A stretch of 6,190 bases of DNA from Calditrichota bacterium (GTDB taxonomy: Bacteria; Zixibacteria; MSB-5A5; GN15; FEB-12): NCBI GenBank assembly GCA_030641085.1, contig DAOWIC010000129.1, positions 1-6,190 on the forward strand, written 5' to 3'. How positions within the stretch are numbered: the first letter of the stretch is position 1; each line of letters starts with the position of its first letter. This document shows, in pieces, positions 1-5,981 of the stretch. The notes beneath the pieces were generated by a model. It did not search any database and had not been told where the DNA came from. It saw nothing but the letters and a program-made list of their open reading frames with translations. A program made the position numbers and the translations under genes.

Positions 1-47
1 CTCAGAGCCTCGCGAACGATCTCCAACAACCGCCCCAAACTCACCGC

Positions 48-65
48 TTGTGAACATAATCACAA
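48..65. promoter_or_regulatory. Dyad 1 of the array
   Basis: TTGTGAACATAATCACAA. It has perfect 6-bp arms (TTGTGA and TCACAA) around 6 bp. It differs from the Rex consensus at one arm position (A instead of T before TCACAA) and matches TGTGA-N6-TCACA exactly. It is the leftmost copy visible; more could lie outside the window. Confidence 0.75.
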
Positions 66-159
66 ACCCCCCGGCCAGGCAAACTCCCGCCCGACACCCG
101 CCAAACCAATCCACATCGACCCCTATAACCATTATCCCCAACCACCACTTATACATATA

Positions 160-177
160 TTGTGAAATGCGTCACAA
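160..177. promoter_or_regulatory. Dyad 2 of the array
   Basis: TTGTGAAATGCGTCACAA. It has perfect 6-bp arms and starts exactly 112 bp after dyad 1. It has one difference from the Rex consensus (G before TCACAA) and is preceded by an AT-rich run at about 150-160. Confidence 0.75.
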
Positions 178-326
178 GCCTCTGGCTGTCAAACAGGCCT
201 GCGAATTGTGATTATGCTGCGATAATATGGATCGCATCGGTCTGACACCTCCGTTGACCCATGAGCCATCGCAGACAGCAAGTTATGGGTAGAGGCTACC
301 GGCGACAGTGAGGGAGAACATTGTGA

Positions 327-344
327 TAGTGAAAGTATTCACAA
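327..344. promoter_or_regulatory. Dyad 3 of the array, with an extra half-site
   Basis: TAGTGAAAGTATTCACAA. The inner arms GTGAA and TTCAC are perfect and the second base breaks the outer symmetry. A further half-site TTGTGA (321-326) abuts it on the left, so the left arm is effectively duplicated at 6-bp spacing. Confidence 0.72.
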
Positions 345-438
345 GGTGAAGCAGGTTGGCGGGTGTTGGCCTGCCGCTGTGGATTCGTACCCTTGCTCAC
401 GGCAATTGCGCTCGCGACTGCTGGCGGGGGTATGTAGA

Positions 439-456
439 TAGTGAACGAATTCACAA
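439..456. promoter_or_regulatory. Dyad 4 of the array
   Basis: TAGTGAACGAATTCACAA. It starts 112 bp after dyad 3 and shares its TAGTGAA left arm and TTCACAA right arm, so the two members of this pair resemble each other more than they resemble the other copies. The inner GTGAA-N4-TTCAC is a perfect match to the Rex core. Confidence 0.75.
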
Positions 457-537
457 GCAGCCCATCCCAAGGGTGGTTGTCCAGGCGACGGGGCAGGGCA
501 TCGGTCGTGGCGATCAGGCTGCTTGAGCTTGCCCCTA

Positions 538-555
538 ATGTGAAATAGTTCACAA
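538..555. promoter_or_regulatory. Dyad 5 of the array
   Basis: ATGTGAAATAGTTCACAA. TGTGAA-N4-TTCACA is a perfect inverted repeat. Only the first base departs from the Rex consensus, making this one of the best matches in the array. Confidence 0.77.
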
Positions 556-649
556 ACGGCAACGTGTATTGGCGGGAGTACCCACCCGAAAGCAGTACCG
601 TCGACTGATCGCCGAGACTGACACTAACCCTGTTCGAGGGATGTCAATA

Positions 650-667
650 TTGTGAAATATGTCACAA
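650..667. promoter_or_regulatory. Dyad 6 of the array
   Basis: TTGTGAAATATGTCACAA. It has perfect 6-bp arms, starts 112 bp after dyad 5, and is the copy closest to the barrel gene, 91 nt beyond its stop codon. Its left arm and first central bases equal those of dyad 2. Confidence 0.75.
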
Positions 668-711
668 GGGGAGAGGTCGAGGATAGACCGAGGCAGTCCA
701 TGTCGCAGGCA

Positions 712-726
712 TCGGGCACAGCCCGA
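712..726 (-). terminator. Short GC hairpin after the barrel gene (possible terminator)
   Basis: TCGGGC-aca-GCCCGA on the plus strand is a perfect 6-bp stem with a 3-nt loop, 32 nt beyond the barrel gene's stop codon on the transcribed strand. No U-tract follows the stem in the direction of transcription, so it is not a canonical Rho-independent terminator. It may instead stabilise the 3' end of the message. Confidence 0.35.
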
Positions 727-758
727 GATCTGCCCGCAAAAACAGGAGCGTGGCAGTC

Positions 759-2033
759 CTAAAAAGTGTAGCTGAGGTTGGTGGAGAGCAGGTAGAGGCT
801 CGAGTTATTGGTGGAAATATCGTGCCATTCCCACTCGGCTGAGAAGAGCAGATTGAGCCGGAGCATCCGCATCAGGGTCAGGTCGCCGATAAAATAGAGC
901 CGCTCAAAGGAGTGATCGGTGAGTAATTCACTCCCGTTTCTGAGATTGCGGTGGCCGGTGACCGATTCAGCCGAGACAAAAAACCGGCCGACTTTCATCA
1001 GGTCGAAATCTACTCTCAGCCCGGCTTCGAAATAGTCCTCTTCGTCGAGCAGCTCGTCCTGCTGCTGGTCAAGCAGTTCGATATCGGGGCCGATCCCGAG
1101 GCTGTAACTGATTCCCTCCAGTCCGGTCAACAGGGTCACTCCGAGCTGGTAATAATCGCGGTTGATCGGGTCGGCGGGATCGAAACTGATATAGTCAAAC
1201 TCCACTTCCTGGCGTAAATAATAAGACTGCCCCAGACGCAGCTTGTGCCGGCCGCTGAACTCGTAGCGCAGGAAATCGTCCTCGTGATCCAGACCGTCGT
1301 AATCCTTATTCTCAAGGCGAGTGTAGAAATCAATCTCTCCCTGGCGATAAAAGCCGAAATAACTGCCCTCAAGGCCCAGATTGAGATAATTCAGATTGCT
1401 GGAATCAGGTACCTGGCGGGTGTTGACTGTCAGCCGGATATCGCCGAAGGAGAAATCGCCGAATTTCGATTCGAGGCCGATTTTCCCGCCCAAGCGGTAG
1501 TAATCCCAGCTTAAGGCGGTAACCGAATCGAAGTCGATAAATTCGCCGGTGATCTGAAAGATTGTGGCCAGTTTACGGTTTATCGGCACCGACAGTTTGG
1601 AGCGTGAGTAGCCGCGCAGATAGCTGTCGCCGAACTGGGCCGAATCATCGTGCCGGTTGCGCCAGTCGATCTCGCCGGTGAAGTTGAATTTGGAGGCCCC
1701 GATTTTGGTCCGCAGGTCGCTTAGAAATTTGAGCCGGAAAAAATCGGGCGTCTGCTCGTAGGAAGAACCAAGCTCCAGCCGCCGGTCCTCAAACGGAATC
1801 CAACGCACCGAGAAAAGCCCCTTGAGATGATCGCGATAATTCGTCCTTAGCGCGAAAGCGGGGTAGAGCGAGACGGAGCCGGCCTCGTCGAGCGAGTCCA
1901 GGAAGTACTCCTGCGACAGAAAGTCATAACCGATTCCGGCTTTAAAAGTAAAACCGGCGGCCTCAGAGAGGTTGAGAAAGCCGCCGGTTATAAATAGGAA
2001 GAATGTTATCGCGAGGGCGCGCAACAATCCCAT
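759..2033 (-). CDS. Outer-membrane beta-barrel protein, function unknown
   Basis: A 424-residue protein, family not recognised. It begins with a Sec-type signal peptide (Arg5, hydrophobic core about residues 6-22) with probable cleavage in the S-E-A-A-G stretch at residues 23-27. The rest alternates polar and hydrophobic/aromatic residues in many short amphipathic strands separated by Asp/Asn/Gly-rich turns, as in transmembrane beta-barrels. It ends in L-S-Y-T-F: a terminal Phe with Tyr at the third-last position matches the beta-signal read by the Bam assembly machinery. The start is ATG with AAGGA only 3 nt upstream, a short spacing. It follows the helical-repeat gene by 25 nt and is almost certainly co-transcribed with it. 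A porin, channel or secretion-related barrel are all possible; no substrate can be assigned. The barrel call is firm, the function open. Confidence 0.85.
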   Translation of the reverse strand: MGLLRALAITFFLFITGGFLNLSEAAGFTFKAGIGYDFLSQEYFLDSLDEAGSVSLYPAFALRTNYRDHLKGLFSVRWIPFEDRRLELGSSYEQTPDFFRLKFLSDLRTKIGASKFNFTGEIDWRNRHDDSAQFGDSYLRGYSRSKLSVPINRKLATIFQITGEFIDFDSVTALSWDYYRLGGKIGLESKFGDFSFGDIRLTVNTRQVPDSSNLNYLNLGLEGSYFGFYRQGEIDFYTRLENKDYDGLDHEDDFLRYEFSGRHKLRLGQSYYLRQEVEFDYISFDPADPINRDYYQLGVTLLTGLEGISYSLGIGPDIELLDQQQDELLDEEDYFEAGLRVDFDLMKVGRFFVSAESVTGHRNLRNGSELLTDHSFERLYFIGDLTLMRMLRLNLLFSAEWEWHDISTNNSSLYLLSTNLSYTF

Positions 2034-2058
2034 GTTTCCTTGTCGATCTCTTTAGTGT

Positions 2059-3108
2059 TTACGGTCTGCTGACCCCGAGCAGTCTCTTAAGCTGATTGAG
2101 GGACAACCGGGCCGCCTTGAGAGCCGCCAGAGCGGCTTCGACTTCCTCGTCGGCAATCAACCCCTGGGCGAGTTCCAGTTGTTCGTAAACTTGCTGTAAG
2201 AGGTGTTGAGCCTGCTCATTATCCGGCGTGACTAATTGAGAAATTCGGTCCGCTTCACTGACTAATTTTTCATATGGCACGGAGAGATCCCCGTAGCCGC
2301 CACATTCTTTCATCGCCTGATTGGCCAATCGCCGCGCGTTTTGCAGCGTCTGTCCGGCCGCTGCCTGCCGGCTTTCGCCTGCAAACCGGTAGGCCTGCTG
2401 CAGCGAGTTTTCGGCCTGTTCGAGCAACTTACCGGCCATCTCGGAATCGCACTCAGCGATACGCTGCCGCACGTGCTCGATTGTCTCACGAACCTCCTCG
2501 GCCCGTCGCTCGAAGCTGGCCTCGCCGCGCTGCTGGCGGTTGGCGGCGTTGATAATCTTGCGCAACGTGTTTTCGACCTGGTTACAGAGTTTGAGAGCCG
2601 GTCGTTGCTGGCCCTCGCGGTAGAATTCCCAGGCTCGCCTGAGATTATCCTCGGCCGAATCATATATTGCGCGCAGATTCGCGTTGCCGTTCGGGCCGAT
2701 CAATTCACGCGCCCGCTGGAGCACCTGCTCGACTTTCTCAAGTCGCCGCTGTACGACATCCTCATTCTGCTGGGTGAACATACCGTTGGCCAGCGCGTAT
2801 TTCGCCTTTTCTCTGGCCTGACGGGTTAGTGTGTAGGCCTGTCTGAGGCTGGTTTGAGTGCCTTCGCGGAATCTCACCCAGGCGGCCTTCTGAAGGGTGA
2901 CTGCGTTGTCCCAGGCGTAGCGGGCTTTGAGTGATTTCGACGCAGCTACCATCTCTCTCGCCTGCTGAATCACCTGGTCAGTGCGCTCAAGCTCGGCCTC
3001 AACCGTTCGGGCGTCAATTTGACCGTACTGGCTCTGAGCCACGGCGGTGGCGACAACTGCAAGCAGCAAAGTGGTAATGATCGAAAATATCGTTAAAGAC
3101 TTTTTCAT
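2059..3108 (-). CDS. Secreted alpha-helical protein with four degenerate repeats
   Basis: A 349-residue protein with a Sec signal peptide (Lys2-Lys3, hydrophobic core about 5-21, A-V-A cleavage site before Gln25) and no lipobox, so it is probably periplasmic. The mature part is highly helical and rich in Ala, Gln, Glu, Arg and Leu. I see four degenerate repeats at about residues 36-106, 118-189, 199-269 and 279-346. The first three carry an I/L-x-x-x-R-x-x-I/V-like helix (47-54, 130-137, 210-217; weaker at 289-293), and all carry a helix pair around A-A-W (75-77), R-A-W (158-160), Q-A-Y (238-240) and L-A-Q (313-315), followed by a turn and a second A/L-rich helix. This resembles TPR-like or DUF4398-like periplasmic helical repeats; I cannot assign a family. 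The start has a strong AAGGAG 7 nt upstream. Lying directly before a barrel gene, it may be that barrel's periplasmic partner (inference). Confidence 0.85.
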   Translation of the reverse strand: MKKSLTIFSIITTLLLAVVATAVAQSQYGQIDARTVEAELERTDQVIQQAREMVAASKSLKARYAWDNAVTLQKAAWVRFREGTQTSLRQAYTLTRQAREKAKYALANGMFTQQNEDVVQRRLEKVEQVLQRARELIGPNGNANLRAIYDSAEDNLRRAWEFYREGQQRPALKLCNQVENTLRKIINAANRQQRGEASFERRAEEVRETIEHVRQRIAECDSEMAGKLLEQAENSLQQAYRFAGESRQAAAGQTLQNARRLANQAMKECGGYGDLSVPYEKLVSEADRISQLVTPDNEQAQHLLQQVYEQLELAQGLIADEEVEAALAALKAARLSLNQLKRLLGVSRP

Positions 3109-3115
3109 AGTCCTT

Positions 3116-3121
3116 CTCCTT
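3116..3121 (-). promoter_or_regulatory. Strong ribosome-binding site of the helical-repeat gene
   Basis: AAGGAG on the minus strand lies 7 nt before the ATG at 3108, near the ideal spacing, and is followed by a second AAGGA 2 nt from the ATG. It is the best Shine-Dalgarno sequence in the window; the regulator and kinase have weak or absent ones. This suggests high expression of the envelope gene. Confidence 0.8.
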
Positions 3122-3180
3122 GCTTAAGTTCGGAGAAATACCATTCAAATCTTATGCCGTGGTCGCTCATTTGGCTCAAC

Positions 3181-3194
3181 CTGCTGTATAGCAG
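3181..3194. promoter_or_regulatory. Inverted repeat in the gap before the helical-repeat gene
   Basis: CTGCT-gtat-AGCAG has perfect 5-bp arms with a 4-bp centre, 73 nt upstream of the helical-repeat start. It could be an operator for the adjacent response regulator or another factor, or a small RNA hairpin. Nothing else supports a specific binder. Confidence 0.3.
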
Positions 3195-3235
3195 TTCTTT
3201 AGCGTGTCGGCCGATTAATGCAAAACGGCTTTTAT

Positions 3236-3249
3236 GTACCTGCCGGTAC
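3236..3249. promoter_or_regulatory. Second inverted repeat, just after the regulator gene
   Basis: GTACC-tgcc-GGTAC has perfect 5-bp arms with a 4-bp centre, 23 nt beyond the regulator's stop codon. It has the same arm and loop sizes as the dyad at 3181-3194 but a different sequence. It may be an operator or a weak hairpin; there is no U-tract, so it is not a clear terminator. Confidence 0.3.
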
Positions 3250-3271
3250 GGTTATTGTCCCGAATGGCCCA

Positions 3272-4609
3272 TTATAGCCCAATATTGTGTACTTTCATGC
3301 GGCTGTAAAGCCTTCGGCGCGTTATTTTCAGAAGGCTGGCGGCCTCGGTTTTATTGCCGCCGGTCTTTTCCAGCGCCTGCACAATCATATCTTTTTCCGC
3401 CGTCTCCAGGCCCCCGGGAACGCCCCGCCCGGCATGTCCGGAGGTGTCCATTAGCGGCTGATCGTCGACATCAAGCGAAAAATCCTCGGTCGAAAGCGGC
3501 TCGCCGCCAGCGAGGATGACCGCGCGCTCGATTACATTTTTTAACTCGCGGATATTTCCGGGCCAGTCGTAGCGCACCAGAAGGCTGGCTACTTCCGCTG
3601 GAAGTTCGGTGTGCGAGTAGTTCAACCGATCCAGAAAATGTTCGGCCAGTTGGCGGATATCATCGCGACGTTCGCTCAGGTTGGGGATCGAAATCGGGAA
3701 CACATTCAGGCGGAAATAAAGGTCCTCGCGGAAATTCCCCTCTTCCATTTCCTGTTTGAGATTGCGGTTGGTGGCGGCCACCACCCGGACATTGATATCG
3801 ATCAGATCGACACCGCCCACTCTTACGAGTTTACGTTCATCCAGCACCCGCAACAGCTTGGTCTGCATCCCCGGTGAGGTTTCGCCGATTTCATCGAGGA
3901 AAATAGTCCCGCTGTCGGCCAATTCGAACCGTCCCCGCTTGCGCGCAATCGCCCCGGTAAAAGCGCCCTTCTCGTGGCCGAACAGTTCCGACTCGAGCAG
4001 GGTTTCGGTCAGGGCGGCGCAGTTAACCGCGATGAACGGACCGGTGTTGCGCTCCGACAGGCGGTGCACCATGCGCGCCGCCAGTTCCTTGCCGGTCCCG
4101 GATCGACCGGTCAGCAACACACTGGCGTCGGTGCCGGCTACCTGCCTTACCAAATCTTTAACGCGCTGCGTGGCGGATGAACTGCCGATAAATTCATACT
4201 CGGTATCCTGCTCGATCACCTGCTGGTAATGGCCGGAAAGCGAGGTAAGCTTCTGCTTATCCACCAGCTTTTTCACCAGGATTTCCAGCTCGTCGAGCGA
4301 GAACGGTTTGAGCAGATAATCGGCGGCGCCCTTTTTCATCGCCTCAACCGCAGTCTCGGCGGTACCGTAGGCGGTCATCATAATCACCTCGGTGCCCTCT
4401 TTTTCGAGCGCCTTTTCAAGCACCTGCATGCCGGAAACCTCGGGCATCGACAGGTCGGTGATGACTATGTCAAAGGAGTGCTTTTCGATCAGGGTAAGCG
4501 CCTCGGCCGGTTTGACCGTGGTCGTGACATTGTGTCCGCTATCTTCAAGCTCGCCGCAAATCAGCGAGGTCATTTTCGGTTCGTCATCAACAACAAGAAT
4601 GTTGGCCAT
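3272..4609 (-). CDS. NtrC-family sigma54-dependent response regulator
   Basis: A 445-residue three-domain regulator of normal length. The receiver domain (about 1-118) has the acidic pocket D8-D9, phospho-acceptor D52 in D-L-S-M-P, T79 and K101. The AAA+ sigma54-activation domain (about 139-370) has Walker A G-R-S-G-T-G-K-E (168-175; Arg replaces the usual Glu at the second position), the sigma54-contacting loop G-A-F-T-G-A (215-220), Walker B G-T-I-F-L-D-E-I (234-241) and the F-R-E-D-L-Y-F-R-L-N motif (293-302). A Fis-type helix-turn-helix occupies about 405-442. All key residues are present, so it should be able to remodel sigma54 RNA polymerase, probably after phosphorylation at D52. It starts 8 nt after the kinase stop with only AAGG 13 nt upstream, so translation is probably coupled to the kinase. 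It is AtoC/ZraR-like; its targets are unknown, and I see no well-spaced -24/-12 promoter in the window. Confidence 0.96.
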   Translation of the reverse strand: MANILVVDDEPKMTSLICGELEDSGHNVTTTVKPAEALTLIEKHSFDIVITDLSMPEVSGMQVLEKALEKEGTEVIMMTAYGTAETAVEAMKKGAADYLLKPFSLDELEILVKKLVDKQKLTSLSGHYQQVIEQDTEYEFIGSSSATQRVKDLVRQVAGTDASVLLTGRSGTGKELAARMVHRLSERNTGPFIAVNCAALTETLLESELFGHEKGAFTGAIARKRGRFELADSGTIFLDEIGETSPGMQTKLLRVLDERKLVRVGGVDLIDINVRVVAATNRNLKQEMEEGNFREDLYFRLNVFPISIPNLSERRDDIRQLAEHFLDRLNYSHTELPAEVASLLVRYDWPGNIRELKNVIERAVILAGGEPLSTEDFSLDVDDQPLMDTSGHAGRGVPGGLETAEKDMIVQALEKTGGNKTEAASLLKITRRRLYSRMKVHNIGL

Positions 4610-4617
4610 ATCAGTTA

Positions 4618-5946
4618 TTATACCTTAGGTGTTTTCGGCAGTTTCAGGACGATACGGGTGTAGTGCCCTATTTTGCTTTCAATATCCATCGTGCCGCCCA
4701 TATCTGCAATAATCTTTTTGCTTAGATAAAGACCCAGCCCGGACCCCGCCTGTTTAGTCGTGTAGAAGGGAGTGAAGATTTTCTTCAGCTCCCGCCTGGC
4801 GATTCCGGGGCCGTGATCGATGACGGCGATCGTGACCGACTCGCTCGAATCGGTCACAGCCAGGCCGACCGCAATCGGCTTGCCGGCATCGAGGCAGGCG
4901 TCAGCGCCGTTGATCAGCAGATTCAGAATAACCTGCCGCACCGACCGGGGCCGAGTGTTGATAGTCAGTTTTGGCAGCGAGTTATCGCCGAGCCATTCTA
5001 TCTGGTGGCCGGGGTATTTGCTCTGAAAGTGCTGCCGGATATTGGTTACCATCGCCGCCATGTCGGTCGGCTGGAGATTGTCAGTCTGGACCAGGTTGCC
5101 GCGGGCGCCGGCAAAATCGAGGTAGCCGGTGACGATGCCGTCGAGACGGTCCACCTCCTCGACTATGAAGCGGCTTTCCTCGCCGGGCGATTTCTTGAGC
5201 AGTCGTTCGGCAGAGGCGCGGATTATCATTAACGGGTTCTTGATCTCCTGCGACACCACCGCCACCATGCGGCCGAGATAGGAGTGGGTTTCGTTGAGGA
5301 AGAGGTGCTGCTCGGCCCGGTTCACGCGGCGCTGGAAAAGCAGGAAAATGATCCCGATAATCAGCCCCGCCCCCAGCGACAGCAGGGTCGAGTACCAGAG
5401 GTTGCTTTTCAGGTCGGTGAGGGCGTCGAAATAATCGACATTAGCCTCGACCCCGAGCACCGCCACCACAAACCCGGAACTGTCGACCAGCGGCGCAAAG
5501 CCGGATTTGAGATAGATATCGCCGGGTTTGTACGATTCGGTGGCCAGGGCGCGCGGCTGGGCGGCGAAAAAGATCGAGTCGATATAGCGGCCGTTGAGGT
5601 CGGCCAGGAAATAAAGCGAATCATCGTCAAACGAGGTCGTGGCCCAGAGACGGTAGTTGTGATCGACCACAAAAAGCTCGGCCAGCGAGTCGGCCTGGCG
5701 GATCGCCTCGAGTTTTTGCGTGATTTCCACAAACGCGTTCAGGTCGTCCAGCAGCAGATTGGTTACAGTCTCAGTCTCGATTGACACCGCGGCCGTCCCG
5801 GCGATAGCGGTTAACCGGCGGCCCAACTGCTGATCCATCATCCGCGCGGTCCGGTCATAGTAGACCCACCATGCGAGATTTACCAGGGCGATCAGGGCAA
5901 TGGTAAAGGCGGCCACCGCCAGCAGTTTTTTAGACCCTGTAAACAT
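4618..5946 (-). CDS. Membrane sensor histidine kinase-like protein lacking the H-box His
   Basis: A 442-residue NtrB/ZraS-type sensor. TM1 is at about 8-30 and TM2 at 183-204. The extracytoplasmic part between them is probably a Cache/PAS-like sensor, judging from its end (S-G-F-A-P-L at 148-153, then V-V-A-V-L-G-V-E-A-N). The dimerisation helix follows from about 221. Its H-box reads L-G-R-M-V-A-V-V-S-Q-E-I-K-N-P-L (224-239): the phospho-acceptor His is Gln233, codon CAG at 5250-5248, while E-x-x-N (234-237) is kept. The ATPase domain is complete: N-box N-L-L-I-N-G-A-D-A (342-350), G1 D-H-G-P-G-I (377-382), F-box F-T-P-F-Y-T-T-K (391-398), G2 G-S-G-L-G-L (401-406). It is therefore either a regulator phosphatase or a signalling pseudokinase, or the Gln is a sequence error. 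No other in-frame ATG, GTG or TTG lies between the upstream stop (6118-6120) and this ATG, and there is no Shine-Dalgarno. Confidence 0.93.
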   Translation of the reverse strand: MFTGSKKLLAVAAFTIALIALVNLAWWVYYDRTARMMDQQLGRRLTAIAGTAAVSIETETVTNLLLDDLNAFVEITQKLEAIRQADSLAELFVVDHNYRLWATTSFDDDSLYFLADLNGRYIDSIFFAAQPRALATESYKPGDIYLKSGFAPLVDSSGFVVAVLGVEANVDYFDALTDLKSNLWYSTLLSLGAGLIIGIIFLLFQRRVNRAEQHLFLNETHSYLGRMVAVVSQEIKNPLMIIRASAERLLKKSPGEESRFIVEEVDRLDGIVTGYLDFAGARGNLVQTDNLQPTDMAAMVTNIRQHFQSKYPGHQIEWLGDNSLPKLTINTRPRSVRQVILNLLINGADACLDAGKPIAVGLAVTDSSESVTIAVIDHGPGIARRELKKIFTPFYTTKQAGSGLGLYLSKKIIADMGGTMDIESKIGHYTRIVLKLPKTPKV

Positions 5947-5952
5947 GGGGCT

Positions 5953-5981
5953 AATATGCTGGCCATGTGACGGGTCGTCAA
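5953..5981 (-). promoter_or_regulatory. Sigma70-like promoter of the kinase, predicting a leaderless mRNA
   Basis: On the minus strand, TTGACG (5981-5976, five of six -35 matches), a 17-bp spacer and CATATT (5958-5953, four of six -10 matches) are followed by only 6 nt before the ATG at 5946. A start site 7 nt past the -10 box would be the A of the ATG. This fits the lack of any ribosome-binding site upstream of the kinase. Both boxes and the spacing were read directly; promoter activity is inferred. Confidence 0.5.

Larger units (their letters stand above)
48..667. repeat. Array of six 18-bp Rex/CRP-like dyads in three 112-bp pairs
   Basis: Six copies of an 18-bp dyad start at 48, 160, 327, 439, 538 and 650. 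All share GTGAA at positions 3-7 and TCACAA at positions 13-18; the first two bases are TT (three copies), TA (two) or AT (one), and the centre varies. Every copy is followed by A/G then C/G, giving the array a direction. Start-to-start distances are 112, 167, 112, 99 and 112, so copies 1-2, 3-4 and 5-6 are equally spaced pairs. Conserved arms with a variable centre are typical of operators for a dimeric protein. The pattern fits the Rex redox-repressor consensus TTGTGAA-N4-TTCACAA and the CRP pattern TGTGA-N6-TCACA. Which protein binds, if any, is inference. Confidence 0.85.
1..758. other. Non-coding left region with operator-like dyads
   Basis: No convincing gene was found in this 758-nt stretch. 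Reading frames here are short, lack ribosome-binding sites and are interrupted by the repeated dyads. It lies downstream of the barrel gene (stop at 759), and what lies left of base 1 is unknown. If a minus-strand gene begins left of the window, this would be its upstream control region. Contents are six 18-bp dyads (48-667), a small hairpin at 712-726, and an unusually C-rich, G-poor stretch at about 60-160. The segments between the dyads show no evident similarity to one another by eye. Confidence 0.8.

Noticed and set aside
132..140. DnaA-box-like TTATCCCCA (replication origin)
   Set aside because: One mismatch from TTATCCACA and no cluster of further boxes, so origin function is not supported.
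1..211. Open frames at the left edge, including a possible minus-strand GTG start at 44 and plus-strand frames ending at 53, 165 and 211
   Set aside because: Too short, no Shine-Dalgarno, Pro/Thr-rich or unremarkable translations; several frames are open simultaneously because the tract is C-rich. The minus-strand start at 44 deserves checking with more flanking sequence.
296..562. 88-codon minus-strand reading frame in the left region
   Set aside because: No ribosome-binding site, no recognisable domain, and it runs through three of the dyads; it looks like a chance open frame.
48..667. CRISPR array
   Set aside because: Repeats are only 18 bp with variable centres, and the 81-149 bp intervals are far longer and less uniform than CRISPR spacers; no cas gene is present.
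48..667. Dyads as RNA hairpins
   Set aside because: In copies 3, 4 and 5 an outer base changes without a compensating change in the other arm, which fits protein binding to DNA better than a conserved stem.
918..932. Further dyad-like sequence (GTGA...TTCAC) inside the barrel gene
   Set aside because: The spacing is 5 rather than 6, it lacks the outer bases, and it lies in coding sequence; probably chance.
2274..2829. Plus- and minus-strand frames overlapping the helical-repeat gene
   Set aside because: They are shadow frames of a gene with clear signal peptide, ribosome-binding site and repeats; their translations show no domain.
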